Shown: positions 1 to 11,767 of the stretch, in pieces
How positions within the stretch are numbered: position 1 is the first letter of the stretch
Layout: each line of letters opens with the position of its first letter
From: Marsupella aquatica
Lineage: Eukaryota; Marchantiophyta
DNA: 64,000 nucleotides
Direction: 5' to 3'
NCBI GenBank assembly: GCA_973895155.1
Contig: OZ316899.1
Coordinates: 10,354,001-10,418,000 of the forward strand
Program-made: the position numbers and the translations under genes
The notes under the pieces: model-generated
What the model was told of the DNA's origin: nothing
The model's database searches: none
What the model saw: the letters and a program-made list of their open reading frames with translations, nothing else

Positions 1-2480
1 AGCACAAGCTTCCACCCACTTGGTGGAATAGTCTATGGCTAGCAGGATGTACTTGCACTTGCATCTTCGCGTAACTGGAGTGAAGGGCCCAATGTAATCA
101 ATGCCCCATTTCTTGAATGGTGCTAGTGGAAGTACGGAAGTGAGTGGGTGGTTGTGGGCTTTCCTTGGGGCGCCAGCCCGTTGGCATAAATCGCACCCTT
201 TGATAAAGCGTTGTACATCCCGATGTAACGTAGGCCACCAATACCCCAAATCCAAGATCTTACAAGCAGTAGTGATGGCCGCAAAATGGCCTCCGGCTTC
301 CTCTTTGTGTAGGGCCTACATAACAATGAGCGTTTCCTTGTATTCCAGGCAACACCGTAGCTTCCCATTAACTCCTTTGTGCAAGTGGCCCTGTATCATC
401 ATATACAGCCCGGCCTTATGTAAGAACACAACAACGGCCTCCTGATTAATTCCATCAAGGATGCAGCCCATAAGGACGAACGTACCATGTGGGTGTGCCT
501 GCCCCTACGTGGAATAATTCCTCATCAGGAAAGGTATGGTTAATAGGCTGATCAACAGGTATGCCGTCCAATTGTGAAAAGAAATCGACATTGAGGTGTG
601 CCTTCCCTGGCCAAACCCATACCTTGTAGTTAAACTCCTGTAAGAGCGATACCCACCTGGCTATCCGTCTCGTGACATCTGCTTTGTTCACCATATACTT
701 TAAACTATCATGATCCGTATGAAATATGACTTTGTATCCAAGCAGGTAGTGTCAGAACTTCTTACACAAATAGATAATGCCTAGAGCCTCTCGATTGGTA
801 GGGGAGTAATTTTTCTTGGCCATAAATAGCTGACGGCTAGCAAAATAGATGGGGTGGTCGCGACCGTCCTCGTCAAGCTGGCTTAGTACGGACCCAATGT
901 AAAACCCCAAACGTCAACGTACACATGGAATTCTTTATTCCAATCTGGGGTTACCATGATAGGTGCCATGGTGAGTCGGCGTCGGAGTTCTTCAAAGGCT
1001 ATGCGCCTCCGGGGCGTTTCTTCAATCACCGCATCCTTCTTCATCATCTCGGTTAGGGATAACGCAATTTTAGCAAAATCTTTGATGAATCGGCGATAGT
1101 ACCCTACGCAGCCCAGGAATGACTGTACTGCTTTTTGATCCACAGGGAACACTACTACCATCCGGGCCGCAACCTTCTCATGGTCTACCTTGATACCCCA
1201 TTTAGACACATGATGCTCGAGTAACACCCCCTCCTCTACCCCGAAAAAGCATTTAGCCGGATGTAGCTTTGAATTCACTTCTCTGCATCGTTGTAGGGTA
1301 CGGCATAAATGTTTGGGGTGCATGGCGATGGTTCCAAAGATGGCAAAGTCATCAATAAATATTTCCAAGAATTCCCGTAGGAAGTCATGGAAGATATTCA
1401 TCATGAGTCTCTGGAACATGGCCGGGGCATTACACAGTCCAAACGGCATTCTGAAAAATGCGAACATCCCCCACTCCGTGGTGAACGTTGTTTTAAGCTG
1501 ATCCGAGAGTCGGATCCAGATTTGATTGTAGCCCAAATATCCATCGAGGAACGTATAGATTTCATTACGGGCTACCATATCTAGAACCATATACGTGAAT
1601 GGTAACGGGTAGTGATCCTTCCGGGTGGCGTCATTTTGTTTATGATAGTCCTGGTAGATGCAAATTTTGAGCTTTTCGTCCGTACCCCCTTCTTCGGCAC
1701 GATGACAATGGGAGACACCCAGTCACTGGTCATTATTGGGTAGATGATATACGCGGCTAGAAGACAATCAATCTCCTCCTTCACCAAGATGGAGTACCTT
1801 GGGTTCATGCAACATTGCCGCTGCGGTACGGCGTGAGCTCCCAAGTTTAAATTGATCGTATGTTCTCCCAACTTGGGGAAGACTCCCGTCAAATTGTGAT
1901 GGCTCCATGGAAACACATCTTCATACTCCTTGAGCAGTGCTTGAATGGATTTTTCCGCATCTCCCTTCAGAGCATGGCCTAAGTTGAAAGACTTATCCAT
2001 CCCAATGGTGTACTTCCGGTAGTGTTCCTTCCTTATGACCCCCACTTGATTACGCAAGCTAGGGTCCAGACTTGCATCTAGCTTGGCTAACCAAACTCCT
2101 CCGTACATTGGTGGAACCGGAATTGGCTTTGGAATTGGGGTTGCGTCCTCTTGTGGCGGAATGGACGGATCCCAGGAGACTCGTTTCTTATGCTTTGGCA
2201 TTGGGGTTTCAGGTTTGGGCAATGCTTTGGCAGGTTCCGGGTCAGTAGGGTCAACATTGGCTCCTTGCTTAGCTGGAGCCGTATCCTCCATATCCTCCGA
2301 GCTGATGGCTCGTACTTGCTGTTCATCCATCCGGGTGCTAGAGAGACTTGGGGTGGTCCCGTCTATAATGTCTTTTGGGTAATTTAGGAGATGCATCTCC
2401 CACGTTGCCTTTATTTCAAAAGCTTCTTCCTTGGAAAGGGACAAAATGAGCTTAATCATATTGAGCTCTCCTTCCTCCAA
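1..2480 (-). pseudogene. pol remnant: reverse transcriptase, RNase H, integrase (broken)
   Basis: Read on the minus strand. The block 2480-1581 holds the linker after protease and the start of RT, with WSHHNL, the NPRYSILVKEE segment and DWVSPIVIVPKK. The block 1590-883 holds the RT core with FLDGYLGYNQ, RMPFGLCNAPAMFQRL and the catalytic FIDDF, then YYRRFIKDFAK and the start of RNase H. The block 694-455 carries the end of RNase H (TRRIARWVSLLQEF). From about 450 to 1 the integrase zinc-binding segment and the start of the catalytic core can be read in shifting frames; the window begins near the motif YILLAIDYSTKWVEA. At least four frame breaks separate these blocks. It would make the replication enzymes of the retroelement if intact. 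Confidence 0.88.
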
Positions 2481-5133
2481 GGTCTATGAATCATACTCCT
2501 CGGGTCCCTGTGGAGTCTCGCCCTGATAATCGTCCACCGCCCATGATACTCGTACTGTGGGTGTCTTGAATTGTAGCTCCTTCTTGCCTTAGTCCGTGAC
2601 TACGTGGCCACCGTATAGCCACGGCCTTCCCAAGAGGACCGGGTAAGAAGATGGTCGGACCGGCCTCATGACCAAAAAGTTTAGAAAAAACTCCACACCT
2701 CCTACGAGGGTGAGAACCTTGGTGAGCGTGCCTAGGGGGAGAACTCTTGCACCATTTGCTAATCGAATAGCTCAGGCTGTGGGTTGATATGTGAGATACC
2801 CCAATTTTACAGATGTTTCTTCAGTCATAATATTGACTCATGCTCCGCCGTCCACGAGAACCATCTTGATGGTATAGCCCTTGATCTCGATCAAGATGTC
2901 GGTGCCCCCAGGTCTTCGCAGATCATATTACAATTTGCAACACCTACACGTGGTAGCCGTCTTCTCCATCGGCCCGTGAGCAACTCTCTCAGTTGTTGTC
3001 GGTATTGGGGATTATTCGAGAGTAGTTGTCCTACTGTTGTTGTGACTGGGCAATTCTTCACATCTTGCCAAATGTCGTATTCCTCCTTCTTTTCTTCCTT
3101 TGGCTGCTGCTTTGCTTCCGCTTCCCGCTTCTCCTACTCTTCTTGTTGAGTGGCCTTATCAAAGGTCTTTATCGATTGCTTTCTGGTACTCTCGTGCTTT
3201 GTATGCTTCCAACTGTTTCTTTACCAACTCTTTGATGCGAGGATAGAATAGCTTTGGGTCATCCTGACGGTAGTCGTCGTCCTCCTCTGGGGGTATTCTA
3301 CCGTTGGCTGCCCTGGCGTGGTATCTTGCTTCCGTCGGCGTTTCTCTTCCTGTTTCTCTTGCTTTCATTTGGATCTGGTTGACACTTGGTAACATTCAGC
3401 CTCATTTGATGGATTGGGGTGTTCCGTTACATTGACCAAGTTGACCCACTCGGTGGTATCATCTTCCCACTCTATTGCTATCATTTGAACAACCGCATCA
3501 TTTGGAGCTCGACCACCTGGGGCCTGCCTAGCTGCACTTGCACGTGCTGCTATTACCAACGGGCAATTAGCTGTGGAATGAGCCTCCGTTTTGCAAACTT
3601 GACACAATGGCATGCCTCTGCCGTCTCCTTGCCGTCTTTGTTCGGTGCATTCCCTCGCAAAGTGACCGGGCTTCTCATAGTTGTAACAAACTGGGGATTG
3701 CCAAATCCCTGGCTTCAGAGGAATGCTCGGGTTACTTATAACTTGTAAGCCCCTACCATTCAAGTATGGATACGCAATTATGCCAGCCAGATTTCAAGGA
3801 TCCATCGTGGAGATCTGATACACGGAGTCTGGGGGATCTTCAAAGAAGTACTCCGTGGACTCCGGTTCTGGCCCCGGGCTGTTGACATCGTCCAATTCCA
3901 CCTGATGGACTCAATTCTTCCATCTCGGGCATTCTTACACGACATGCCCCAATTGGAAGCACTTGGAGCACCACGCATGCGCTCGGGTTTTGGACGACTT
4001 CTTCTTTCCACAGGCTTCTCCGCAAGATGTACCAACAATGCTTTGAGGCAATCAATGATTTTGTTGAGCTTGTATGTTTCAGCAGCCTTGGGATCTGGTA
4101 GCGTTCTTCAAACATGGGGCTTGACTTTCTCCTCCTTAGCGCGTCGTTTCTTCTTCTTGCTCCGCGTCTCGCTCTCCAAATCACTACCCAATGAGATTGA
4201 GGTGGAGGAGCCACTGGTCGAAGTTGAATCCAAACTAGATCCCATCTCTGAACTGGACGAGGTTGAACAATGTTTCTTCTTCTTCTTGCGCTTCTTCTTC
4301 TTCCCATCGTCTGTTTCAGAGTCAATGTCACTGAAGTTCTGGTACTTGCTCTTCTTATGTCGTGCCCATTGGCTTTGTCGGGAGTTATAGGCGGACTCCC
4401 TATATGTTTCGGCGCATGCAATGGCTGCTTGCATTGAAATTGGGTTATTCTGGCGTACCCAAAATTGCATATCCGTGGGCAATCCATGTAGAAACCACGT
4501 AAGCTGGAGCGCATTGCCTGGTCTGGGCCGGATCTTGGCAGTGAGTTTCTGGAACTTTTGAATGAATTTTTGCAAGGACTCCTTCCCCATGCAAAGCTGA
4601 CCAATCTTCAACAAGGAACGCTACTCCGCTCCAATGGCACGAAACTCTTGTAACAACGTGGCCTGGAATTGTGGCCATGTGATTCCGGGCTGTAGCGAGT
4701 TGTACCATGGATGAGCTTCTCCCCGCATTACTCCGGGGAGAATTGTCAACTTAATGGCGTCCTCTTTGTTGGCCTTAGTAGTGGCTTCAAACTCATCCAA
4801 CCATTCATTCGGATCGTCCCCATGACGTCCTTTGAAAGGTCGGTAATGAAACCATGACTACTGTGATACTTGTGGGGGAGCTTGGGCTGCACAAGCCACA
4901 GCCGGAGGGGTTGCCGCCATGGGTACCGGTGGTGGAGGTGGCGCTGGCAGTGGTGCAGCAAAGGCTGGACCAGGACCTGCTGGACCGGATCCCAAAGGTA
5001 CTGGTGGTATGTTCATCCGTTGAGGCGATTGTGAGTCCTCCAAGTCTGAAGATTTGGAGCTTGTTGTGGTTGCACTCTCTTGTTTGCTTGTCAATCTCCT
5101 TAAGTAAGCCACTTGAGAATGAGTGACGGGCAT
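2481..5133 (-). pseudogene. gag and protease remnant (broken)
   Basis: The start chosen, 5133 on the minus strand, follows the primer site by about 100 bases and opens a proline/alanine-rich N terminus (to 4858). The capsid-like retrotransposon gag core is in 4614-4108 (KFIQKFQKL, LHGLPTDMQFWVRQ) and is followed by Lys/Ser-rich stretches. The nucleocapsid part, 3763-3365, has two CCHC knuckles; in the first the second cysteine is replaced (CYNYEKPGHFAREC), the second (CQVCKTEAHSTANC) is intact. The stretch 3360-2481 should hold protease but is riddled with stops; I can only place it by order. The product would be the virus-like particle shell; it is not functional here. Confidence 0.8.
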
Positions 5134-5229
5134 CTACTCTTATAAATGTAATGGTTAGCAACTATCTGGGGCCCAAGGTCCGGTGATCAGGTACATACGC
5201 ACATGTCTCCATTCTACTATACTTAGAAT

Positions 5230-5249
5230 GCCCCCTCCATCTAGCGCCA
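5230..5249 (-). other. Primer binding site, tRNA-Asn-like
   Basis: On the minus strand the site begins TGGCGCTAGATGGAGGGG, the complement of a tRNA 3' end ...CTAGCGCCA. The last bases agree with plant tRNA-Asn as I remember it (CTCCTTCTAGCG plus CCA), with one mismatch. The same 20 bases recur at 40282-40301. It primes minus-strand DNA synthesis. Confidence 0.7.
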
Positions 5250-5262
5250 AAAACAAAGGGTA

Positions 5263-5308
5263 TGTCACGCCAAAAGCTTTGTCCTTACACAAATTTTGGC
5301 TTGGATGG
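5263..5308 (-). repeat. 5' LTR remnant of the element at 1-5308 (LTR2-like end)
   Basis: Read on the minus strand this ends GCGTGACA, matching the ends CGTGACA of the LTR2 fragments at 19063 and 58480. It is separated from the primer site by a 13-base spacer, longer than usual. Only about 46 bases remain before the plus-strand element begins at 5309. Confidence 0.5.
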
Positions 5309-5684
5309 TGTCGTGCCGAAAGATTTCGGCTCAGGAATGGCTTTTATAGGGGATGATGAGTGAGGCCTCCCGGTTGGGTTGCGTGCATGCTGACTCGGAG
5401 GGGCTACTTGGTTGGATGGATTGAGGTTTGGCGATTGGGTGACTCGTCATCACCAGGTTTGGTGTTTGGGTGAGTCACCAGGCTTGGAGTTTGGATGAGC
5501 CTCGCTGCTGTCAGCTGGCTCAGGCTGGATGGTTGGGTTTCCAATACTACTTAAGACTTGAGCCTCGGCTCATTGAGGTTGGCGGTTGTCTATTGAGATC
5601 TGTTGAGTTGCGTTCTGTGAGTTCCGCTCTGTTCTGCAGAACTCGACTGTTGTGCGGCGGTTTTGGAGTTCTGAGTGAGTTTTT

Positions 5685-5811
5685 GATCCAGGCGGGGAAT
5701 TTCTCGAGTCTAGAGTCTCGTTGATCTAGGAGGGGATTTCTCGAGTTTGGAGTCTTGTCGATCCAGGCAAGGATTTCTTGAGTTTGGAGCCTCGTTGGTC
5801 CAGGCCCGAGT
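5685..5811 (+). repeat. Minisatellite inside the LTR, ~37-38 bp unit, 3+ copies
   Basis: Units start GATCCAGG / GATCTAGG / GGTCCAGG at 5685, 5723, 5760 and 5797, each followed by GATTTCT(C/T)GAGTTTGGAGTC-like sequence. The copy in the 3' LTR has units at 12426, 12446, 12484, 12521 and 12558, so unit number differs between LTRs. Confidence 0.8.
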
Positions 5812-6031
5812 TCCGTGCGAGCTGTTTTAGACTAGTGGAGTAGCTAGTAGTGTTTTGGTTTTGTGAGATAAGGAGGATAGTTCTTCCGTCAGATTTTGAG
5901 TAGTTAGTCACTCAAGGAGTTCTACCCGGCAAGTTAGAGGTAGCGGCCCACCGTAGGGCCAGCTACCAGACTCTTGCGGGCAAGCTTACTCAAGGGCACC
6001 TATTGTAACCTTTGTGAGAAAAGTTTAAAAA

Positions 6032-6040
6032 TATATAAAG
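6032..6040 (+). promoter_or_regulatory. TATA-like box of the LTR promoter
   Basis: TATATAAAG lies in the LTR about 100 bp before its 3' end; the copy-2 LTR keeps AATATAAAGG at the same place near 53815. Position fits an LTR promoter, but no start site can be shown from sequence. Confidence 0.5.
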
Positions 6041-6141
6041 GAGTGAGAGTTTGCTCCAAAAAGTGCTTGTCACCTGTCTCGATTGCAGCCAGAAATGCGT
6101 AGTTTGCCCGAGGAGCCCCTAACTTTAAGTCCTTGCAACAT

Positions 6142-6160
6142 TGGCGACCATACTGGGGAT
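6142..6160 (+). other. Primer binding site of FIDDV-type element
   Basis: TGGCGACCATACTGGGGAT follows the LTR end by one base. Its complement ends GTCGCCA, compatible with a tRNA 3' end; tRNA-Arg is a possible match from memory. Copy 2 has TGGCAACCATAGTGGGGAA. Confidence 0.6.
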
Positions 6161-6181
6161 TCCTTGGGGCGATTGGATGAG

Positions 6182-7387
6182 ATGGGTGACTATGACAAAG
6201 TCGATCGGATATCGAGCATCCTCATGTCGATGATGAGAACCATAAGGAAGGAAGAGCTTGAGTCGGAAAGGGTGAACAGGGAAGCAAATAGAACTACTCG
6301 GTGTCTCCAAGAGGTTCTAAAAGAGAATGGGCAGTTCGATAGGAGAAATGTGACAAGCTACCTTAAGTCTTACTTGACAAAAGCAGCTGTCTACAAGTTG
6401 GACGAAGGGACGGCCGTGAAAGAGTTCATGGTGCTGGTTGAGAAGGAGTTGAGTTTGACGGTGTGGACCATCGTTGAGTCAGCTGAGGGCTGGGATGACT
6501 TCAACCAGAAGATGAAAGAGGAGTTGTAAGCGGAGGATGCTGACCGGGTCACGCAGGCTACCTTCTTGGATTGGGTGAATGACAGGAACAAGAAGCTGAA
6601 GGGGCCGCAAGAGCTCCTAAGGGAGTTCAAGAGAAGGGTGTCTCAGTTACCCAAGCGAGATGTGGGAATCATCGAGTTGCAGTGCTCGATGCTCTTCTTG
6701 AGGGCAGCTGATGAGGACCTTCGAGAGGAGCTTGAGAACGCGATGGAGCTGCTGGAACCTTCAAGAGTTACCTTGTCTAACACCTGGGACCAAGTTGAGA
6801 AAGTGGTGTCGAAAGTGAGCAATCGACACCGGCGGCGAGAGCTAGACAAGGAGGCTACCACTCTCGACCTAAGGCCGCCGGAACCGATATTGAGGAAAGG
6901 GAAGCGAGAACCAGTGAAGGATGAGATCAAACCATCGGTGGATGATCTCGCAGAAATGATGCAGAACCTGAAGATCTTGGCGGCACATGCGGTCGAGAAT
7001 CCGAAACCGAGGGTTGCGAGTGCTCCCAAGAGGAAGCGAGAGATGTAGAGTTGGCCATGCATGTGGTGCGATAGCAAAGAGCATGACAAACGGGAGTGCC
7101 TGGACCTGAGGGAAGCTACGGATAAAGGGCTGATCAAGTTTGTCGGTGAAGTTGGTCAGAAAAAGATATCGTTTGCCGATACTGAGGAGCCAATTCCATT
7201 CAACTCCAACAAGGAAGGCATGAAGGCTTTGGCTGAGAAGCGAGCTGGGAAGCGAGTCAAAGAGGCGTCCTCTTCGCACCTGGAAGCGAATGTTTACAAT
7301 GTGGAGTTGGATGGCCCCGTGATGGAAACGGACAAGTTTTACAAGCGCTTGGCGGATCTGGTGCGAGAGAGATCCGGCCGGTGCTGA
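6182..7387 (+). pseudogene. gag of FIDDV-type element (broken)
   Basis: ATG at 6182 (MGDYDKVDRI) is the first ATG after the primer site and is kept in copy 2. A helical, charged gag-like protein follows, broken by a TAA at 6527-6529 and a stop near 7046. After the second stop the frame continues with a single zinc knuckle, CMWCDSKEHDKREC (C-x2-C-x4-H-x4-C), at about 7058-7099, and runs to a stop at 7387. The knuckle would bind the genomic RNA. I see no strong match to the usual retrotransposon gag core, so the assignment rests on position and the knuckle. Confidence 0.75.
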
Positions 7388-8850
7388 TCAATGCGATGAC
7401 GATTGAGGTTGGGGCTAGTTGGGATGCCTTGGTCGAGTCAAAAAGGAAGAAAACCGACGAGGATGACACTCCATCTCAATCAAGGGAACGAGAGAGGCGA
7501 GATACTCGAGACAAGGAAAGGAGGGTTAGGTTCAAAGAAGAGGAAATGAGCGAGAAAGAGCCAGAGAAAGGGAAACCGATAAGGAAGGACCCGGGCTGGG
7601 TGCTTGGCAGGGACGTGGACCAGGCCATGTACTCGGAGGTTGTAGTTGAGAAGTTCTGGAGCCAATAGGCTCAAGGGTTTACCAACGCCGAGTTCTTTGG
7701 CAGTATGAGGCGGGAGATCTAGGAAGCGATCTTGGAGAGATCCAAGAGGAAATGGATTTACAAAGAGGGCCCTCACACCTTGATGGGGGAGGCTGGCAAG
7801 ATGGAAATTGGGAGTTTCCAAACTTACACTGCTGGGGTGTCCATGGGTTCAGGTAGTAAGCTTGCTGGCCCCGAAGAGTCAGACTTGGGGGAACCGAAGA
7901 GGGTCAAGTCCCTTGAAGAGGAGCTCATGAACTTGGACGATGAGTTCTTCGATGCAGAAGAGGAGCTCATGGGAACCGGAAGCAAAGCTGAGTCTGTGGC
8001 AAACAGGGACCCGACCGAAGGGGGAGAACGGGAAAGCATTACCGCGCAGTCAAGGACCATTCATGTCATGGGCTCAATGAAAGGAAACGGTTATGCTTAC
8101 CGAGACGGATACTGGGCTCGAGCAAGTCCAGAGAGCGAGTGCCAGTTGGAAGGAATGGAAGGCAAGGTGCGGACGCTCATTGATACTGGCTCGAAGATCA
8201 ACTTGATGGATCCAAAGGTGTTTCAAAAGGGGAATTGGCCGGTGGACAATGAGTTGCTTTGGAGTGTGAACTTGGTGAGTTCAATGAAGGACTATCTTTG
8301 GGGCGGATGTCCAAATGTGATGGTGAAGTTCGAGAATGTCAAGCAGGCTTGTAACATTTTTGTTCATGAGCACTTGTCATTTTCGATGATACTGGGCATG
8401 CCATTCATCACTGAATGGAGGATGGAGACAAAGGTTCTGGATGATAGTACCTTCATGGTGAAGGTTTGGAGCAAAGATGGGAAAGAGGTGGTTCAATTTC
8501 CGGCTGTTTTACCTGGAAACGAGAGGAATAGGAAAGGGTTGAGGATTGAGAGTGCCGACTCTGGTCCAGGTCCGGAAAACGACTTGGCACTTCGCTAAAA
8601 AGAGTGGATCGGAGGAGTGCTCGTTCCTTAGCTCCTTGTGAAGGGGAAAACACGATGGATAATGGAGAGGAAGAGCCACTCAAATGTGCAAAGTCTAACT
8701 TGGGAAGGGACAAGCTGGAGAAGGAGTTGGAAAGGCAGTACTCGTCTATGGCCGTGCTTGTATACTCAAGTACCAAATACAAGACGGTTGACAAGAAGGT
8801 GAGGCCGGCGGCGATACCTTTGCCGGACAATGCGATGGAGGTTATGGATT
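7381..8850 (+). pseudogene. Protease region of FIDDV-type element (broken)
   Basis: The first part (7381-7730) is a charged linker with a stop near 7667 and another near 7720. The main block 7732-8598 (288 codons) has the aspartic protease signature LIDTGSKINLMD at about residues 146-157 and the second conserved segment ILGMPFITEW about 70 residues later, the usual retropepsin spacing. A stop at 8596-8598 separates it from a short reading frame (8604-8852) leading to RT. It would cleave Gag-Pol. The same block is kept open in copy 2 (54590-55546). Confidence 0.8.
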
Positions 8851-8858
8851 GAGCGAGA

Positions 8859-10557
8859 TTGGAACCAAGGCTGAGGCCAACTGATTGGATAGGGCATAAG
8901 TTTACTCAAGAGAGTTTGGCGAAGCTGAAGATTGGTTCGGATGGGTTACTTACGAAGGTGGAGCAAGTGGCATTTCGAAAGATGATAATGGAGCATGGCA
9001 AGGCATTCTCGTTTTTGATTGAGGAGATTGGTTGTGCGGATCCGAGTAAGGTGACACTGATGGTCATCTTTACTGTCCCTCATGTTCCATGGGATCTGAA
9101 ACCAATTTTGGTTTCGCGGGCTTTAGCTCCAAAGCTTACGGAACTGCTTAAGGAGAAGCTGAGTGCTAGGATTCTCGAGAGGTGTGATGCTCCCTACTCA
9201 AACAGATGGTTTACAGTGAGAAAGAAGAATGGAAGCTTGAAGTTCATTCAAGATATGCAACCTCCGAACAAGGTGACCATCAGGAATGTGGGAGTTGGGC
9301 CACTCGTGGATGAGTTTGCGGAGGAGTTCGCTGGGAGGACGATCTACTCCATGGGTGATTTGTTTTTGGGTTACGACCAGTTCCAGTTGGCGCAAGAGAG
9401 CTGAGACATTACGACTATGAGGACCCCGCTGGGCCTCTTGAGGATGTGCACTCTTCCTCAAGGGGCAACGAACTCAGTTGCGCACATGCAAAATGTGATG
9501 AGTAAAATCTTGGAGCCGTTCATTCTGGAAAAAGCGAGACCGTTTATTGATGATGTCCCGATAAAGGGGTGCTTGGCTGAAGGGAAGGATGAGACCTTGA
9601 GGAGTGATGGGATCCGGCAGTTTGTGTGGATCACATTGCGGATGTTAAGGCGGTTCTCGAGAAGCTGATTGATGTGGGAGTCACTCTTTCGGGGGAGAAG
9701 TCTGAATTCGGGATGAAAGAGGTGAAAGTTGTTGGGCAAATGTGCGGATCTTATGGAAGGAAGCCAAACATGGATAAGGTGAGAGCTATTAGCAAGATGA
9801 AGCTAGGATTGCGAATCGGTGCCAGAAGTTTGAAGGTTTCTGGGTGCTTGTGTCTTTTACAAGATCTGGATCCCTCACTTCTCGCACCTGGCGGACCCGC
9901 TCTATGAGCTATTGAGGAAAAAGGTTAAGTGGAGATGGCTACCCGAGCATAGTGAAGCAATGGCTAAGCTTAAGAGCGCTCTCATGAGCCCGCCAGTTCT
10001 CCGAGCTGCGGACTATGAGAGCGGGCGACCACTGATCATAACTGTTGATGCGAGTCCATCCACAGCCGGCCAGGTGGGCTGTTGGGCAAGATGACGAGAA
10101 TGGGGAAAGGTATGCGATCAGATTTGGGGCGAAATTTTTTACGGAAAGGCAAAGGAGATATGCCCAAGTTAAGAGGGAGCTTTGGGGTGCCAAGGTGGCA
10201 CTCCATCAGGAGAGGAACTATTTGATTGGGGCGCCGGTGGTGGTTGAGACTGATTGCCAATCGCTGCTGGGGATGATTGCGAATTGTGACACGCCTGACA
10301 TAGCGATGCTCAAGTGGATCGCTTTCATTTGGATGTTCAACCCTGAGCTAAGTCACATTGCGGGAAAGGATAATCCGGTTGCCGACATGCTGTCAAGGGC
10401 GAGATTTGGAAATGAGGTAGCAACGAGAGTTGGCAAGGTGACCGGAACCAAAAGTGTTGGAAGTCTAGAGTTCAAGGAAGAACTCTACTCGGGAGAGTTG
10501 CTGGATATCGGGCGTTACATTAGCACTTTGGAGGAGCAACCAGAGTGGAGTTATTAG
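8859..10557 (+). pseudogene. Reverse transcriptase and RNase H of FIDDV-type element (broken)
   Basis: 8859-9404 holds the N-terminal RT half (DAPYSNRWFTVRKKNGSLKF; MGDLFLGYDQFQL, which carries the first catalytic Asp). After a TGA the frame continues at 9417 with LPQGATNSVAHMQNVM and the catalytic FIDDVPIKG at about 9543-9569. Frameshifts follow near 9640 and 9900. RNase H is in 9912-10557: ITVDASPS, FFTERQRRYAQVKREL, VETDCQSL and IAGKDNPVADMLSR. FIDDV and the LPxG..NS segment set this element apart from the other gypsy families in the window. It is dead through at least four frame breaks. Confidence 0.85.
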
Positions 10558-10559
10558 GA

Positions 10560-11702
10560 GTTTGTCAAGATCCAGAAGAAATCTTATAAGTTCCTATTGA
10601 GGGAGGGCTACTTGTGGCGAAGGCATAAGGACCCAAGTCAGTTGTTGCAGAGGGTTGTGGATACTAAGGATGAGAAAGACCGAATTCTCAAAGAGAGCCA
10701 TGATGCTGACATGGCTGGGCACAAAGGGGTGCATTCAACTTACGAGAGGGTTCGGAAGCTGTACTAGTGGCCAGGTTTATACTTGGCAGTTCAAGACTAT
10801 GTCGAGACTTGCGAGATTTGCCAGTTTTACTTGAGGATCCGACATAGAGATGGATTGGTTCCGACTTACCCCGTGGCTCTACACTTTCAATGGGCTGTTG
10901 ATGTGGTGTACATGCTGAGAGAGAGCAATGGGGCGAGATACTTGGTTTTGGCAAGAGAAGACTTGTCTTCTTATGTGGAAGGGAGAGCGTTGGTTTCAAA
11001 CACTATTGCTGTCGTTTGCCAGTTCATACTTGAGGATATCATTGCAAGGCATGGGTGCTTTACAAGGATCAGAGCTGATAGGGGGGAGCTCAGCTCCAAG
11101 GAAGCGCAAGAGTTTTTCGACCAATACCGCATCAAACTGAAGCTGACTTCGAGTTACAATCCGGAACGCAATGGGAAATCTGAAAGGGGGCACATCCAGA
11201 TTGTGGGCGCTTTGGCTAAGGCTTGTGATGGGGACTTGGGCAGGTGGTCAAGTCTCCTTCCACTTGCTTTGTTAGTGGATCGGATGACTTGTAGCTCAGT
11301 GACCGGATATGTTCCGGCTGAGCTACTTACTGGGCACTTGCCGATGATGCCACTCGGGAAGATGTTTGCAGCTGGCAACTGATTGGATGGAAAGATGAAG
11401 TTTTGAGAGAGGAGTTGCTGGCTCGAAGGATCAAACACTTCAACTTGTTACCCGTAAAGATTGAGGTGGCTCGGAAGCAATTGAAGATGGCGAGGTTAAG
11501 CAACAAGGGCAGGTTCGACAGGACTCATCGATTGAGGCCTGTCTTGGTTAAGGAAGGGGATTGGGTTCTGGTTTACGAAAGTAAGTTGGACGAGCAACAC
11601 TTGAGCCGAAACAAGTTTGCTTGGAGGTGGCAAGGTCCGTATGTGGTGGTTGTTGTTCATGCGAATGCGACCTACACTATTCGGGAGTTGGATGGAACAT
11701 GA
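10560..11702 (+). pseudogene. Integrase of FIDDV-type element (broken)
   Basis: The zinc-binding H-H-C-C part is at about 10690-10830 (HDADMAGHKGVHS ... CEICQ), interrupted by a TAG near 10766. The catalytic core 10783-11382 shows the first Asp in WAVDVVYM, the second in RADRGEL and the Glu in NGKSERGH, in the right order and spacing. After a frameshift near 11382 the C-terminal part, 11403-11702, ends in a beta-rich segment (DWVLVYESK ... WRWQGPYVVV). No chromodomain follows. Confidence 0.85.
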
Positions 11703-11767
11703 CAGTTCACCAAGTACCTTACACAGGGAAAAGGGTGAAGATCTTCAAGAGGAGGACCGAGAAGGGA

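Larger units (their letters stand above)
1..5308 (-). mobile_element. Decayed Ty3/gypsy element (Tat/Athila-like), gag side on the right, cut by window start
   Basis: On the minus strand the order is primer site, gag, protease linker, reverse transcriptase, RNase H, integrase, which is the Ty3/gypsy order. The RT active site reads FIDDFAIFG, the FIDDF form typical of non-chromovirus Tat/Athila-type plant elements. Stops and frameshifts break every domain, so the copy is dead. Its 20-base primer site is identical to that of the young element at 29419-44968. The 5' LTR is represented only by its last ~46 bases because the plus-strand element at 5309 inserted there or a rearrangement removed the rest. 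The other end lies outside the window. Confidence 0.9.
5309..6140 (+). repeat. 5' LTR of FIDDV-type element copy 1 (832 bp)
   Basis: The LTR begins TGTCGTGCC and ends CTTGCAACA just before the primer site. It matches 12050-12650 and 53118-53922. It contains a 37-38 bp minisatellite and a TATA-like box about 100 bp before its end. Confidence 0.9.

Noticed and set aside
4854-5126. 90-codon plus-strand ORF
   Set aside because: Antisense of the proline-rich gag N terminus of the decayed element.
5685-5811. CRISPR-like array
   Set aside because: Units are contiguous and have no unique spacers; the context is a plant LTR.
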